Assembly (NCBI GenBank): GCA_026982315.1
Contig: JALSHI010000031.1
Coordinates: 1-64,000 of the forward strand
Origin: Lysobacterales bacterium
Lineage (GTDB): Bacteria; Pseudomonadota; Gammaproteobacteria; Xanthomonadales; Marinicellaceae
DNA length: 64,000 nucleotides
Direction: 5' to 3'
Below are positions 37,639-45,654 of the stretch, one piece after another. Numbering within the stretch: the stretch's first letter is position 1; each line of letters begins with the position of its first letter. A program made the position numbers and the translations under genes. The notes under the pieces were generated by a model, which was given only the letters and a program-made list of their open reading frames with translations, searched no databases and was not told the DNA's origin.

Positions 37639-38769
37639 GTGGCTATTCTAACCGTGTCCCCGCCTGAAGCTGAAAAAAAAACGAAAGCCGGATTTTCTTC
37701 CCGCGATTTGCGTCAGCTCGCAGAAAAAATCCGTCAGTGGGGCATGGAATTAGGCTTTCAGCAAGTGGGTATCGCCGATATCGACTTGCGTGAACACGAG
37801 CCGCGCCTGCGTGAATGGCTGCGCAAGGGGTTCCATGGCGATATGGCCTATATGCAGCGGCATGGCATGAAGCGCGCCCGTCCTGCCGAATTGGTGCCCG
37901 GCACCGTGCGGGTGATCTCGGTGCGTATGGATTACGCCAGCGAGGCGGTCACGCCCTATGCTGATATTCTCAAACAACCCCTCAAAGGCGCGGTGTCGCG
38001 TTATGCCCTGGGGCGCGATTATCACAAACTCATGCGTCGCCGCTTGCAAAAACTGGCCGAAAAAATCCAGGCTGACATTGGCCCTTTCGGTTACCGCGCT
38101 TTTGTGGATTCGGCGCCGGTGCTGGAAAAGGCCCTGGCGGAAAAAGCCGGTTTGGGCTGGATTGGCAAGCACACGAACCTGATTAACGCCAGGGCCGGCA
38201 GTTGGTTCTTCCTGGGTGAGCTGTTTACCGATGTGCCGCTGCCTGTGGATGAGCGCCCCGGATTTCATTGCGGCAGTTGCCGGAAATGCCTGACTGCCTG
38301 CCCCACACAGGCCATTGTGGCGCCTTTTCAGGTGGATGCGCGCCGTTGCATCTCTTATCTGACCATCGAAAACAAAGGCGTTATCCCTGAGGGATTCCGC
38401 CGGCCAATGGGCAACCGCATCTATGGCTGCGACGATTGCCAAATGGTTTGTCCCTGGAACAAATTTGCCGGAAACACCCGGGAAAAGGACTTTCTGCCCC
38501 GACACCGGCTGGATGCGCCGGACCTGGTGGCGCTGTTTGCCTGGGACGAAGCCACTTTTCTGCAAAAAACCGCCGGTTCGGCCATTCGCCGTATCGGCCA
38601 TGTGGCGTGGTTACGCAATATCGCCGTGGCCCTGGGGAATGCGCCCACCGCCCCGGCTGTGATCGCCGCCCTGGAAAGCCGGCTCGATGACCCTTCACCT
38701 TTGGTGCGCGAGCATGTGGCCTGGGCGCTGCACCAGCATCAAAAGCGCCAGGCGCCGGTGCCCTCCTGA
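37639..38769 (+). CDS. queG: Epoxyqueuosine reductase
   Basis: A 376-residue cobalamin-dependent iron-sulfur enzyme for the last step of queuosine synthesis in tRNA. Two [4Fe-4S] motifs: CGSCRKCLTACP (about residue 210) and the GCDDCQMVCPWN stretch (about 265). A C-terminal HEAT-like tail follows. The annotated start is GTG; another GTG lies five codons downstream, and the choice is not certain. Divergent from nnr, as in E. coli where queG neighbours nnr. Confidence 0.95.
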   Translation: MAILTVSPPEAEKKTKAGFSSRDLRQLAEKIRQWGMELGFQQVGIADIDLREHEPRLREWLRKGFHGDMAYMQRHGMKRARPAELVPGTVRVISVRMDYASEAVTPYADILKQPLKGAVSRYALGRDYHKLMRRRLQKLAEKIQADIGPFGYRAFVDSAPVLEKALAEKAGLGWIGKHTNLINARAGSWFFLGELFTDVPLPVDERPGFHCGSCRKCLTACPTQAIVAPFQVDARRCISYLTIENKGVIPEGFRRPMGNRIYGCDDCQMVCPWNKFAGNTREKDFLPRHRLDAPDLVALFAWDEATFLQKTAGSAIRRIGHVAWLRNIAVALGNAPTAPAVIAALESRLDDPSPLVREHVAWALHQHQKRQAPVPS

Positions 38770-38967
38770 GAGCCATCTGCTCAGGCATCCTGTTCCCGTT
38801 CAAGTGCTTTTATCTAAGGCGGAAGTGAGAGATTTTTCACAGTTTTGCGCCTTGCGTGCTGTGTGTGCTCATTTTTTTGTCTTTTTTGGCAGGTTTTGGG
38901 GCTTTTTTTCGATTAAGGGGGTGAAGGCGGCACAGGCCGCAGAACGTAAACCTTTTAGGAGGGGATA

Positions 38968-41220
38968 ATGAAAGCAAGCAAATGGATTGGATACGGGGCT
39001 GCTGCCCTGGCGCTGGCGGCGATTGGCACGGCTCAGGCGGCCAAGATTTTTCCGGATGACTGTCCGGGGATGACGTTGCAACAGTGTGTTGACTCGGACA
39101 ACGGCGGCACCGGTCCCTTTTTCATTACCGTCAAAAGCGGCACTTACACCAACCAGACTGTGATTGCAACAACACGCCCAGGTTCGATTGTGGCAGAAAG
39201 TGGCCTTTTGGCCCGCCCGGAGATTGTTAACAGCACCTGGCGGTGGAAGGCGCTAGGGGCCTCCGGGGCGTCGGTCCGGGGCTTTCACTTTGTAAACAGC
39301 ACTGTGGACATTCGTCATGACGGCACCGTGAACGCGGGGGATACGGTTGGGATCACGATTGAAAATAATGTCTTTGAGATGTCCTCAGGCATATCCGATG
39401 TGATTCGAACCGGCTGTAATGCAAGCAGCAACGGCCCGGGCACGGTTCAAATTCGAGTCCGCAACAATCAGGTTTCATCCAGTAACACCAGTGCTTTAGG
39501 TGGGCTGGTTAGGGTTGATTGCGTGGGGCTGACCCCATCGACGGCAAATATGGATTTGGCCTTTACGGAAAACCGTGTGCAAACCGAATCATTGGATCTG
39601 GCTGGCTTGGAACTGCAACTCGCCCGGGCGAACCAGGATATCATTCTGGCGCAAAACGAATTTCGCGGCCCGCGTAATGTGCGGTTTGTCAGTGAAAACG
39701 GAACGTTTGTTACAGACTATGGCAACTTGCGTTTTTACGCCTTTTACAATCTGTTTTCTGACCGGCTGGCTGATGGCTCTTTGCCATCCAATGGCGGTCA
39801 GTTAATTGATTCTAACCTGGATGACAATGGCAGCACAGGGGCCGTCTTGAATGATGTGACCATCTATTTTAACTACAACACTTTTGACGGTAACTGGGAT
39901 TTGTTGAACTTTGCGGATCACACCACGGCTTCGACAGGTAATAACGACCTTTACCTGTATAACAATATTTTTACCGAAGTGCCTTCAGGTGACACTTTCT
40001 TGCTGAACTCTGGATTGCTCACCACCATCGTCGTGGCTGGTGGTGGCAACATAATTGGCCCTGGTGTGACCCTGGGCAACTATACACTGGAGGCCGATGA
40101 TCAGCCGGGGGTGGATCCCATGTATGTGGCCGCACCGGCGCGTTACGCCCTGCGCCCAGACTCGCCGGCCATTGACTCCGGTGGCAATGCGGATTTGGCC
40201 TTTGGTTTCACGCAGTTGGCTCTGTTTGGCAATCCGGTGCCGGATTTTCTGGCCATTTCCCATGTGGATGCGGATGGTTTTCGGCGTGTGATCGACGGGG
40301 ATGACAGCGCCAGCGCGGAAGCGGATGCAGGCGCTTATGAGTGGGGTGATCGCTTTATTGCGCATGAAACCAGTGATAGCAACAGGATTAATAATTACAG
40401 CAACATATACGACAGCATCATGAACGCGGATGCCGATGCCAGTGGTTTTTTCAGTCATATTTGGTCTTATGAGGACACACCAGGACAACCGCATGATGAG
40501 GCCATTGGATGGTGGTATAGGAGTTCTGTGGGACGTTGGACGTTGTACAACGAAAACTCCAGCATCAACATGCCTGCGGGACTGGTGTACAGCGTGTTTT
40601 ATCCAACAGGTGACCGCGGCGGTTCCGGTAATAATGGTTTTCGGGGGATACAAGAAGTCCAGGTGGGGGCAACGCCGGCGGCATCGCTGGATACGGGCTT
40701 GACCCAGCGCAATCTGGCGGTGTTTGTCCGGCATGTTTATAAAAGCGGAACGAGTGCGGCGGTGCGCGACCCGGTCAACCTGGAAGTTTATTATGACGGC
40801 ACCAGTTGGCGTATTTATCATGTGGATGGCAGCAACTTACCAGCCAATGCCGCCTACATGGTGTATTACCAGCAACCCAGCCAGAATGTGTTTCTTGCGT
40901 ATCCAGGCGGCGACAATGCGCCGATGTTTTTAGGTTCCGTTTTGGTCAAGCACCCGCAGGTAGTCTTTAACTGCACGACCCCGGTAATACAACAAGTGGC
41001 TTTGCGCGGTCTGTTTGGTAATGGTTTGGGGGCCAATCCGGCCAATCAGGTGCTGGATGTGGCTTTCGGTGCCGGCTTGATTGGCATTACCAATGAAGAC
41101 GGCAGTGCGATTCAGCCGTGGAATTTCTTGTCCGGTGGCACCGGCTTTTTTGTGATGGTGGACCCCAAGCAGGCTTTTGAGTGTCAGGACCGCATATACA
41201 AGGATGACTTTGACCATTAG
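38968..41220 (+). CDS. Secreted beta-helix-like protein with DUF7452-like repeats and acidic tail
   Basis: A 750-residue exported protein. Signal peptide ends AQA (residue 24). Residues about 45-470 are Asn- and Gly-rich with repeating strands (ENNVFEMSS, RVRNNQVSS, FTENRVQTE, NYNTFDGNW), typical of a right-handed beta-helix of the pectin-lyase type; no catalytic set was recognised. Residues about 470-655 hold two copies of a module with the motif [RS]W.[LI]Y followed by MP/LP and a VFY/VYY strand. The tail ends RIYKDDFDH. A near-perfect AGGAGG site precedes the ATG. Convergent with the TPR kinase gene. Function unknown; adhesion or surface carbohydrate contact is a guess. Confidence 0.78.
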   Translation: MKASKWIGYGAAALALAAIGTAQAAKIFPDDCPGMTLQQCVDSDNGGTGPFFITVKSGTYTNQTVIATTRPGSIVAESGLLARPEIVNSTWRWKALGASGASVRGFHFVNSTVDIRHDGTVNAGDTVGITIENNVFEMSSGISDVIRTGCNASSNGPGTVQIRVRNNQVSSSNTSALGGLVRVDCVGLTPSTANMDLAFTENRVQTESLDLAGLELQLARANQDIILAQNEFRGPRNVRFVSENGTFVTDYGNLRFYAFYNLFSDRLADGSLPSNGGQLIDSNLDDNGSTGAVLNDVTIYFNYNTFDGNWDLLNFADHTTASTGNNDLYLYNNIFTEVPSGDTFLLNSGLLTTIVVAGGGNIIGPGVTLGNYTLEADDQPGVDPMYVAAPARYALRPDSPAIDSGGNADLAFGFTQLALFGNPVPDFLAISHVDADGFRRVIDGDDSASAEADAGAYEWGDRFIAHETSDSNRINNYSNIYDSIMNADADASGFFSHIWSYEDTPGQPHDEAIGWWYRSSVGRWTLYNENSSINMPAGLVYSVFYPTGDRGGSGNNGFRGIQEVQVGATPAASLDTGLTQRNLAVFVRHVYKSGTSAAVRDPVNLEVYYDGTSWRIYHVDGSNLPANAAYMVYYQQPSQNVFLAYPGGDNAPMFLGSVLVKHPQVVFNCTTPVIQQVALRGLFGNGLGANPANQVLDVAFGAGLIGITNEDGSAIQPWNFLSGGTGFFVMVDPKQAFECQDRIYKDDFDH

Positions 41221-41241
41221 ACTGTTGCTTCGCTCTCAGCC

Positions 41242-41267
41242 AAGGCGGCCTTCAGGCCGCCTTTTTT
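41242..41267 (+). terminator. Rho-independent terminator
   Basis: A 9-bp perfect stem AAGGCGGCC/GGCCGCCTT with a TTCA loop, followed by a T-run, 21 bases after the secreted protein's stop codon. Confidence 0.9.
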
Positions 41268-41323
41268 GTTTGCCTGGTGAATTTTCATGGTGGGATTTTT
41301 AGGCAAATAATACGGAGTTATTG

Positions 41324-44053
41324 TTATTGGGATGAGCCTTTTTGGGTGTCTTTGTCCAGAGTGGCCAATTGAGATTTGATGGCCCGGGTTTGCGGGTGGT
41401 CGGCGCCATAAACTTCCTCTGCCAATGCGGTGGCCTGTTGGGCACTGGCATGCGCGTCCGCAATTTGCCCCAAAGCATATTGGCTGTGAGCCAGCCTGGC
41501 AAGAATCAAGGGCTGGCGGTTTTTTTGTTGCTGCAAGAAGGGGCTAGCCAACGCCGCCTGATAATGCTGGATGGCTTCGGCATGGCGGTTGAGGCCGGCC
41601 AGGGCATCGGCGTAGGCCAGTTGCAGGCCGGTTGCCATGGGGTGCGCTTCACCCAGGCTGGTGCGCGCCTGCTCCAGGGCGCTTGCGGCCAGTTCAGCGG
41701 CGGGTTGGTGCTGACCGTCGGCCACCAGTGCTTTTGCAAGTGTCAGCTGGCTATACAGTGTGGCTTTGTGGGCCGGGCCCAGTTTTTGCCGTTGAAATTC
41801 CGCCACGGGCCGGATGCGCTCGATAGCTTCGGCTGTCTGGCCGCGGACCAGCAACAAATTGGCCAGGGTGGTGATGACCTCGCCGCTTTCGCGATGATTC
41901 AACCCCAGCCGTTGTTGATAAATGTCCGCCGCCTGTCGCAGATTATCAATGGCCTTGTCGATATTACCCTGGCGAAAGGCGAGAATTCCGGCCATATTCA
42001 AGGCCCGGCCGGTGAGAACATTGTCCGGCCCAAGGGCGCTGGTGGCCAGTTGCAAGGCTCGTTGCGCATATTGTTGGGCGACGGAAAAGTCCTGTTTGAA
42101 CTGACGGTTTCCAGCCAGTTGTAACAGTACCGGAATCAATGCGGGATGGTTGGGGCCAAAATGTTTTTCCTGACGCTGCAAAATGTCGGTCAGCATGGGG
42201 TAGGCGCGATCAAAATCACCTGCATCGTTATATATTGTGGCGATTTTGGCTTGTGCACTGATGGCTTCGCTGCTGTTTTCGGTGCCCAGCTCCCGGTGCA
42301 GCGCCCGCGCTTTCTGGTAGGCTGCCAGTGCTGCCGGATTATCACCCCGGTTGAACAGCACATCACCGCGAAGGCGGGCGATACGGGTTTGCACACGGGT
42401 TGATTGTGGCAGGTTGGCGCTAAGCCCCTGGGCCTTATCCAGCCAGTTGAGCGCTTCATCGAAGGCGTCAGTCTGGCTGACGATGGCGGCCATTAACAGT
42501 GCATGCTGATGTGCTGGCAGTGTGGAAGATTCTTGCAGGAGTTGCCGGGCTTTTTGGGGTTGATTGAGGTGCAGGTAATTGTCCACAGCGGTGCGAATGA
42601 TGTCTCCGTCGAGGTGGCCCGACTGTAGCATGGGCTCCAGCGTGCGCTGGCTGCGCTGGTAGCGTCCCAGGTTGTTTTCAGCAGCGGCCACGGCCGCTGT
42701 CAGGGCCTGTTTGATGGCGGGCTGGTCAAAATCCCGGGCTTGCATGGCGATTTTTGCATTGTCAAGAATATCGCCGGCTGTAAATGTCAGGCCTTTGGCC
42801 TGATCCGGGTCGATGACGGCAAAGGCATCCAGCATGAACTGGGTGACTTGTCGGGCTTTTTCCGCTTCCAGCAGGGCTTTTTGCCTTTGCTGATTGATAA
42901 GGATAAAACCCGTGACAATGGCGCCGGCCAGCAAAGCCAGCACCACGCTGAAAGCGGTGCGGCGTTGAATAAACTTTTTTAACCGGTAATGCCATTGATG
43001 GCCGCTGGCTGTCACCGGTTGAACATTGCGCCAGCGATCCAGATCCTGGGCGAAGGCGCGGGCATTGGGATAGCGGTTTTCAGGCTCGGGGTGGGTGGCT
43101 TTTTGAATGATGTTTTTCAGGTCATTATCCAGCCGCTTTTCGGCAACGGCTTTTTTCAAGGCCTGTTCTATGGCAGGTTGATGGCGGTGTCCGTTTTGTG
43201 GTGTTGTTGCCATGAGCTCTCCACACAGCAGATGGCATAACATCAACCCGGCGGAATAGATATCCGAGGCGATCGTGATTTGTTCCCCGGCAATTTGTTC
43301 AGGCGAGGCATAGGCCGGAGAGAGTGCTTGTGGTTGCTGGCGTTGCTGCCGCTGTAAAAATGTGGAGATGCCGAAATCCACCAGTTTGACATTGTCCTGG
43401 GCGTCGATCAGTACATTGCCCGGTTTGATATCGCTGTGAACCACAAGGTGACTATGGGCGTGATCGAGCGCTTCCAGCAATTGGCGCAGTTTATCAACGA
43501 CTTGTTGCTGGTTTGGCTGGGTTTCTTGCATCCACTGCGCGATATCCCGGGCTTCGGGCACATATTCCATGACCAGATAGGGGGTGCCGTCTGTGGCTGT
43601 GCCGCCATGCAGCATGGAGACAATGTGCGGGTGATGCAGGGTGGATAGCAGGCGCTGCTCTTGCAAAAACAGGGCCACGACATCCTTGGACAGGGAGGGA
43701 AAGAGCAGTACCTTAAGAGCCACTTGCTTTTGGATATCGGTGTCTGTGCGCCGGGCCAGGTACACTGCGGACATGCCGCCTGAGCCGATAAGTTTCAGCA
43801 GTTGATATTCACCCAGCTGTTCGCCTTCGCGGTTTTTGAGCAGGGCCTGGTCGGCGCGCCATTGGCTGTGGGCAAAGGCTTCATCCAGTATTTCGGTTTG
43901 TTGTCTTTCGGCTTCCAGTAGCCGATGCAGGATGGCGATTTCTTTTTCGGAGAGTTGTGCCTGGCCAATGACAGTGGTCATGTCTGCATTTTTGTCGGAC
44001 TGTAGCTTTCGGAAAGCCGCGAAAGCGCGTTGCCAGTGTGTTTCATGGTTCAT
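41324..44053 (-). CDS. Serine/threonine protein kinase with TPR domain
   Basis: A 909-residue transmembrane kinase. Cytoplasmic kinase domain (about 83-345): glycine loop GSGGMSAVYLA, Lys114, catalytic loop HSDIKPGN (Asp208, with Ser in place of the usual Arg of HRD) and DFG at 226-228. A transmembrane helix at about 367-386 is followed by some 500 residues of TPR-type helical repeats. Kinases of this layout are often encoded next to ECF sigma factors, as here, 40 bases after the sigma gene. A strong AGGGGGG site precedes the start. Probably phosphorylates the sigma factor or its partner, which is inference from the known PknT/EcfP pairing. Confidence 0.9.
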   Translation of the reverse strand: MNHETHWQRAFAAFRKLQSDKNADMTTVIGQAQLSEKEIAILHRLLEAERQQTEILDEAFAHSQWRADQALLKNREGEQLGEYQLLKLIGSGGMSAVYLARRTDTDIQKQVALKVLLFPSLSKDVVALFLQEQRLLSTLHHPHIVSMLHGGTATDGTPYLVMEYVPEARDIAQWMQETQPNQQQVVDKLRQLLEALDHAHSHLVVHSDIKPGNVLIDAQDNVKLVDFGISTFLQRQQRQQPQALSPAYASPEQIAGEQITIASDIYSAGLMLCHLLCGELMATTPQNGHRHQPAIEQALKKAVAEKRLDNDLKNIIQKATHPEPENRYPNARAFAQDLDRWRNVQPVTASGHQWHYRLKKFIQRRTAFSVVLALLAGAIVTGFILINQQRQKALLEAEKARQVTQFMLDAFAVIDPDQAKGLTFTAGDILDNAKIAMQARDFDQPAIKQALTAAVAAAENNLGRYQRSQRTLEPMLQSGHLDGDIIRTAVDNYLHLNQPQKARQLLQESSTLPAHQHALLMAAIVSQTDAFDEALNWLDKAQGLSANLPQSTRVQTRIARLRGDVLFNRGDNPAALAAYQKARALHRELGTENSSEAISAQAKIATIYNDAGDFDRAYPMLTDILQRQEKHFGPNHPALIPVLLQLAGNRQFKQDFSVAQQYAQRALQLATSALGPDNVLTGRALNMAGILAFRQGNIDKAIDNLRQAADIYQQRLGLNHRESGEVITTLANLLLVRGQTAEAIERIRPVAEFQRQKLGPAHKATLYSQLTLAKALVADGQHQPAAELAASALEQARTSLGEAHPMATGLQLAYADALAGLNRHAEAIQHYQAALASPFLQQQKNRQPLILARLAHSQYALGQIADAHASAQQATALAEEVYGADHPQTRAIKSQLATLDKDTQKGSSQ

Positions 44054-44093
44054 GCAATTCCCCCCTTTGTTGCATTTGTCGATGTGGTTGGAA

Positions 44094-44669
44094 TCAGTCT
44101 TTGGTATCCTGGTTACTCAGGGCAATAAACAGAGTTCTGGCTTCTTTCCAGCGGCGATATAGCTGGCGCTCACTGTGGCCGGTCAGCTCGGAAATTTCAC
44201 GCACTTTCATACCAAGGAAGTAACGCATTTCAATCAGTCGGGTGAGTGACGGATCAATTTTTTCCATCATACTTAAGGTTCGTTCCAGATCCAGCAAGTC
44301 CAGGTTGAAGCCTTCGTCGCCGACCAGTTGCCGCTCATCGCTGACGACCTGGTGGTCTTTTTTGCGACTTTTTCGGTGGCGGATATTGTCCACCAGGTAG
44401 CAGCGCATGACTGTGGCCAGATGCGCCAGCATATGGTGGGAATCCTTGAATTCATGGGCATGTTGCTGAATCAGACGCAAATAGCACTCATGCACCAGGA
44501 CAGTCGGGGTCAGTGTTTCTCCAGGTGACAGCCGCCGCAGTTGCTGCACTGCCAGGGCGTGGATTTCCTGATACAGAGCCTCGAACAAGGTGCCAATGGC
44601 CGAGCCGCTCTGGCCTTCCATTCGGCGCAGGATGGCGGTGATTTTGCCTGCAGTGTCAGTGTTAGGCAT
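44094..44669 (-). CDS. ECF-like RNA polymerase sigma factor (TIGR02999 group)
   Basis: A 191-residue sigma factor with region 2 (about 30-100: LVHECYLRLI, YLVDNIRHRKSRKKD) and region 4 helix-turn-helix (about 135-185: LIEMRYFLGMKVREISELTGHS). No anti-sigma gene is adjacent; the kinase gene follows instead, which fits sigma factors controlled by phosphorylation. The strongly basic stretch after region 2.2 is characteristic of the group. Start at 44669. Confidence 0.9.
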   Translation of the reverse strand: MPNTDTAGKITAILRRMEGQSGSAIGTLFEALYQEIHALAVQQLRRLSPGETLTPTVLVHECYLRLIQQHAHEFKDSHHMLAHLATVMRCYLVDNIRHRKSRKKDHQVVSDERQLVGDEGFNLDLLDLERTLSMMEKIDPSLTRLIEMRYFLGMKVREISELTGHSERQLYRRWKEARTLFIALSNQDTKD

Positions 44670-44693
44670 GGCGTTTTTGGCAAACGAGAGCGC

Positions 44694-44699
44694 ATTATC
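44694..44699 (-). promoter_or_regulatory. Candidate -10 box for the sigma-kinase operon
   Basis: On the minus strand this reads GATAAT, 24 bases before the sigma start codon; a TTGTCT about 19 bases further upstream could serve as -35, with non-ideal spacing. The remainder of the 320-base gene-free stretch 44670-44989 holds only the kbp terminator and otherwise nothing I recognise. Confidence 0.3.
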
Positions 44700-44925
44700 T
44701 TAACAATCCGCGCTCAAAAGACAAGCTGACATACATAACGGCATGCAAGAATGAGTTTGCTCGTATCATTCCACACGTGCGATGCGGAATGGCCCGGTGT
44801 CTTCTTGTGCTGGCATGTTGGGAGGAGTGATGTGTGTTTTGCTTGGCTGGCACGGCGAGTCATAATTGCCGAACCCAGTGGCAGTAATATGGCCAAGCAG
44901 AGAGCCGATTGTGATTAGCAAGAAA

Positions 44926-44953
44926 ACAAAGGCGGTGAAACCACCGCCTTTGT
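44926..44953 (-). terminator. Rho-independent terminator of the LysM/BON gene
   Basis: A perfect 12-bp stem ACAAAGGCGGTG/CACCGCCTTTGT with a 4-base loop; on the minus strand it runs into TTTTCTT. Lies 36 bases after the stop codon of the LysM/BON protein gene. Confidence 0.9.
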
Positions 44954-44989
44954 GGGCTGTTTGGTATCCGGCCAGCCGGCGTGTCAAGA

Positions 44990-45490
44990 TCAGATTTTGG
45001 GAATACGCAACACTTGCCCTGGATAAATATGGTCGGGGTCTTTCAGCATGGGGCGGTTGGCCTCGAAGATAACCGGGTATTTCATGGCGTCGCCGTACAT
45101 TTCCTTGGCGATTTTGGACAAGGTGTCGCCCGGCTGCACGGTGTAGGTTTTGGATTCCCATTCGCCAGCTCCGCTGGCCGCGTCAGTGCTGGGTTCGGCG
45201 GCGGGTTGTTCACTTTCGCCCACCGCAGGTGCGCCCACAATCAGGTTGTCCTGTACGCCGGATACGCCGGCGATATTGCCGGCGATGATGACGGCTTTTT
45301 CTTTTTGTTCCTGAGTGGGGACATAGCCGCTGAGCACCACGGTTCCGGCGCTGAATGCGGTTTTCATTTGACTGGTATCCACGCCATTGTCTTCGATGTG
45401 TTTGATGATTGGCTTGGTGACGTTTTGTGGTTCTTCGTCCTGGCCGAATATTTTCGCGCCGGCATCTGAAATAAAGTCAAAAAATCCCAT
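44990..45490 (-). CDS. kbp: BON and LysM domain protein, Kbp/YgaU-like
   Basis: A 166-residue protein with an N-terminal BON domain (about 20-85: IKHIEDNGVD and VVLSGYVPTQEQ) and a C-terminal LysM domain (about 113-165: YTVQPGDTLSKIAKEMYGD ending VLRIPKI). It is slightly longer than E. coli YgaU/Kbp (149), with an acidic Ala/Glu linker. E. coli Kbp is a cytoplasmic potassium-binding protein that rises under high K+ or osmotic stress. There is no signal peptide, in keeping with that. An AAGGAG site precedes the start. Confidence 0.9.
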   Translation of the reverse strand: MGFFDFISDAGAKIFGQDEEPQNVTKPIIKHIEDNGVDTSQMKTAFSAGTVVLSGYVPTQEQKEKAVIIAGNIAGVSGVQDNLIVGAPAVGESEQPAAEPSTDAASGAGEWESKTYTVQPGDTLSKIAKEMYGDAMKYPVIFEANRPMLKDPDHIYPGQVLRIPKI

Positions 45491-45654
45491 GGCTTTCTCC
45501 TTTTTTTGGTAAAAGATACCCTGAGAGTAGCAATCGTTACCTGGCAGGTCAAATCAGAACTGTGAGCAATTGCAAAAATCGGGCCAATGCGCTGGCGGCT
45601 TTTGCTAGACTGGGCTGCATTGTGCAAGTCTGATAAACCCCGGATTATTCAAGA

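Noticed and set aside
44766-45161. 131-codon frame overlapping the LysM/BON gene
   Set aside because: Shares the terminator hairpin and the LysM gene in another frame; no family match.
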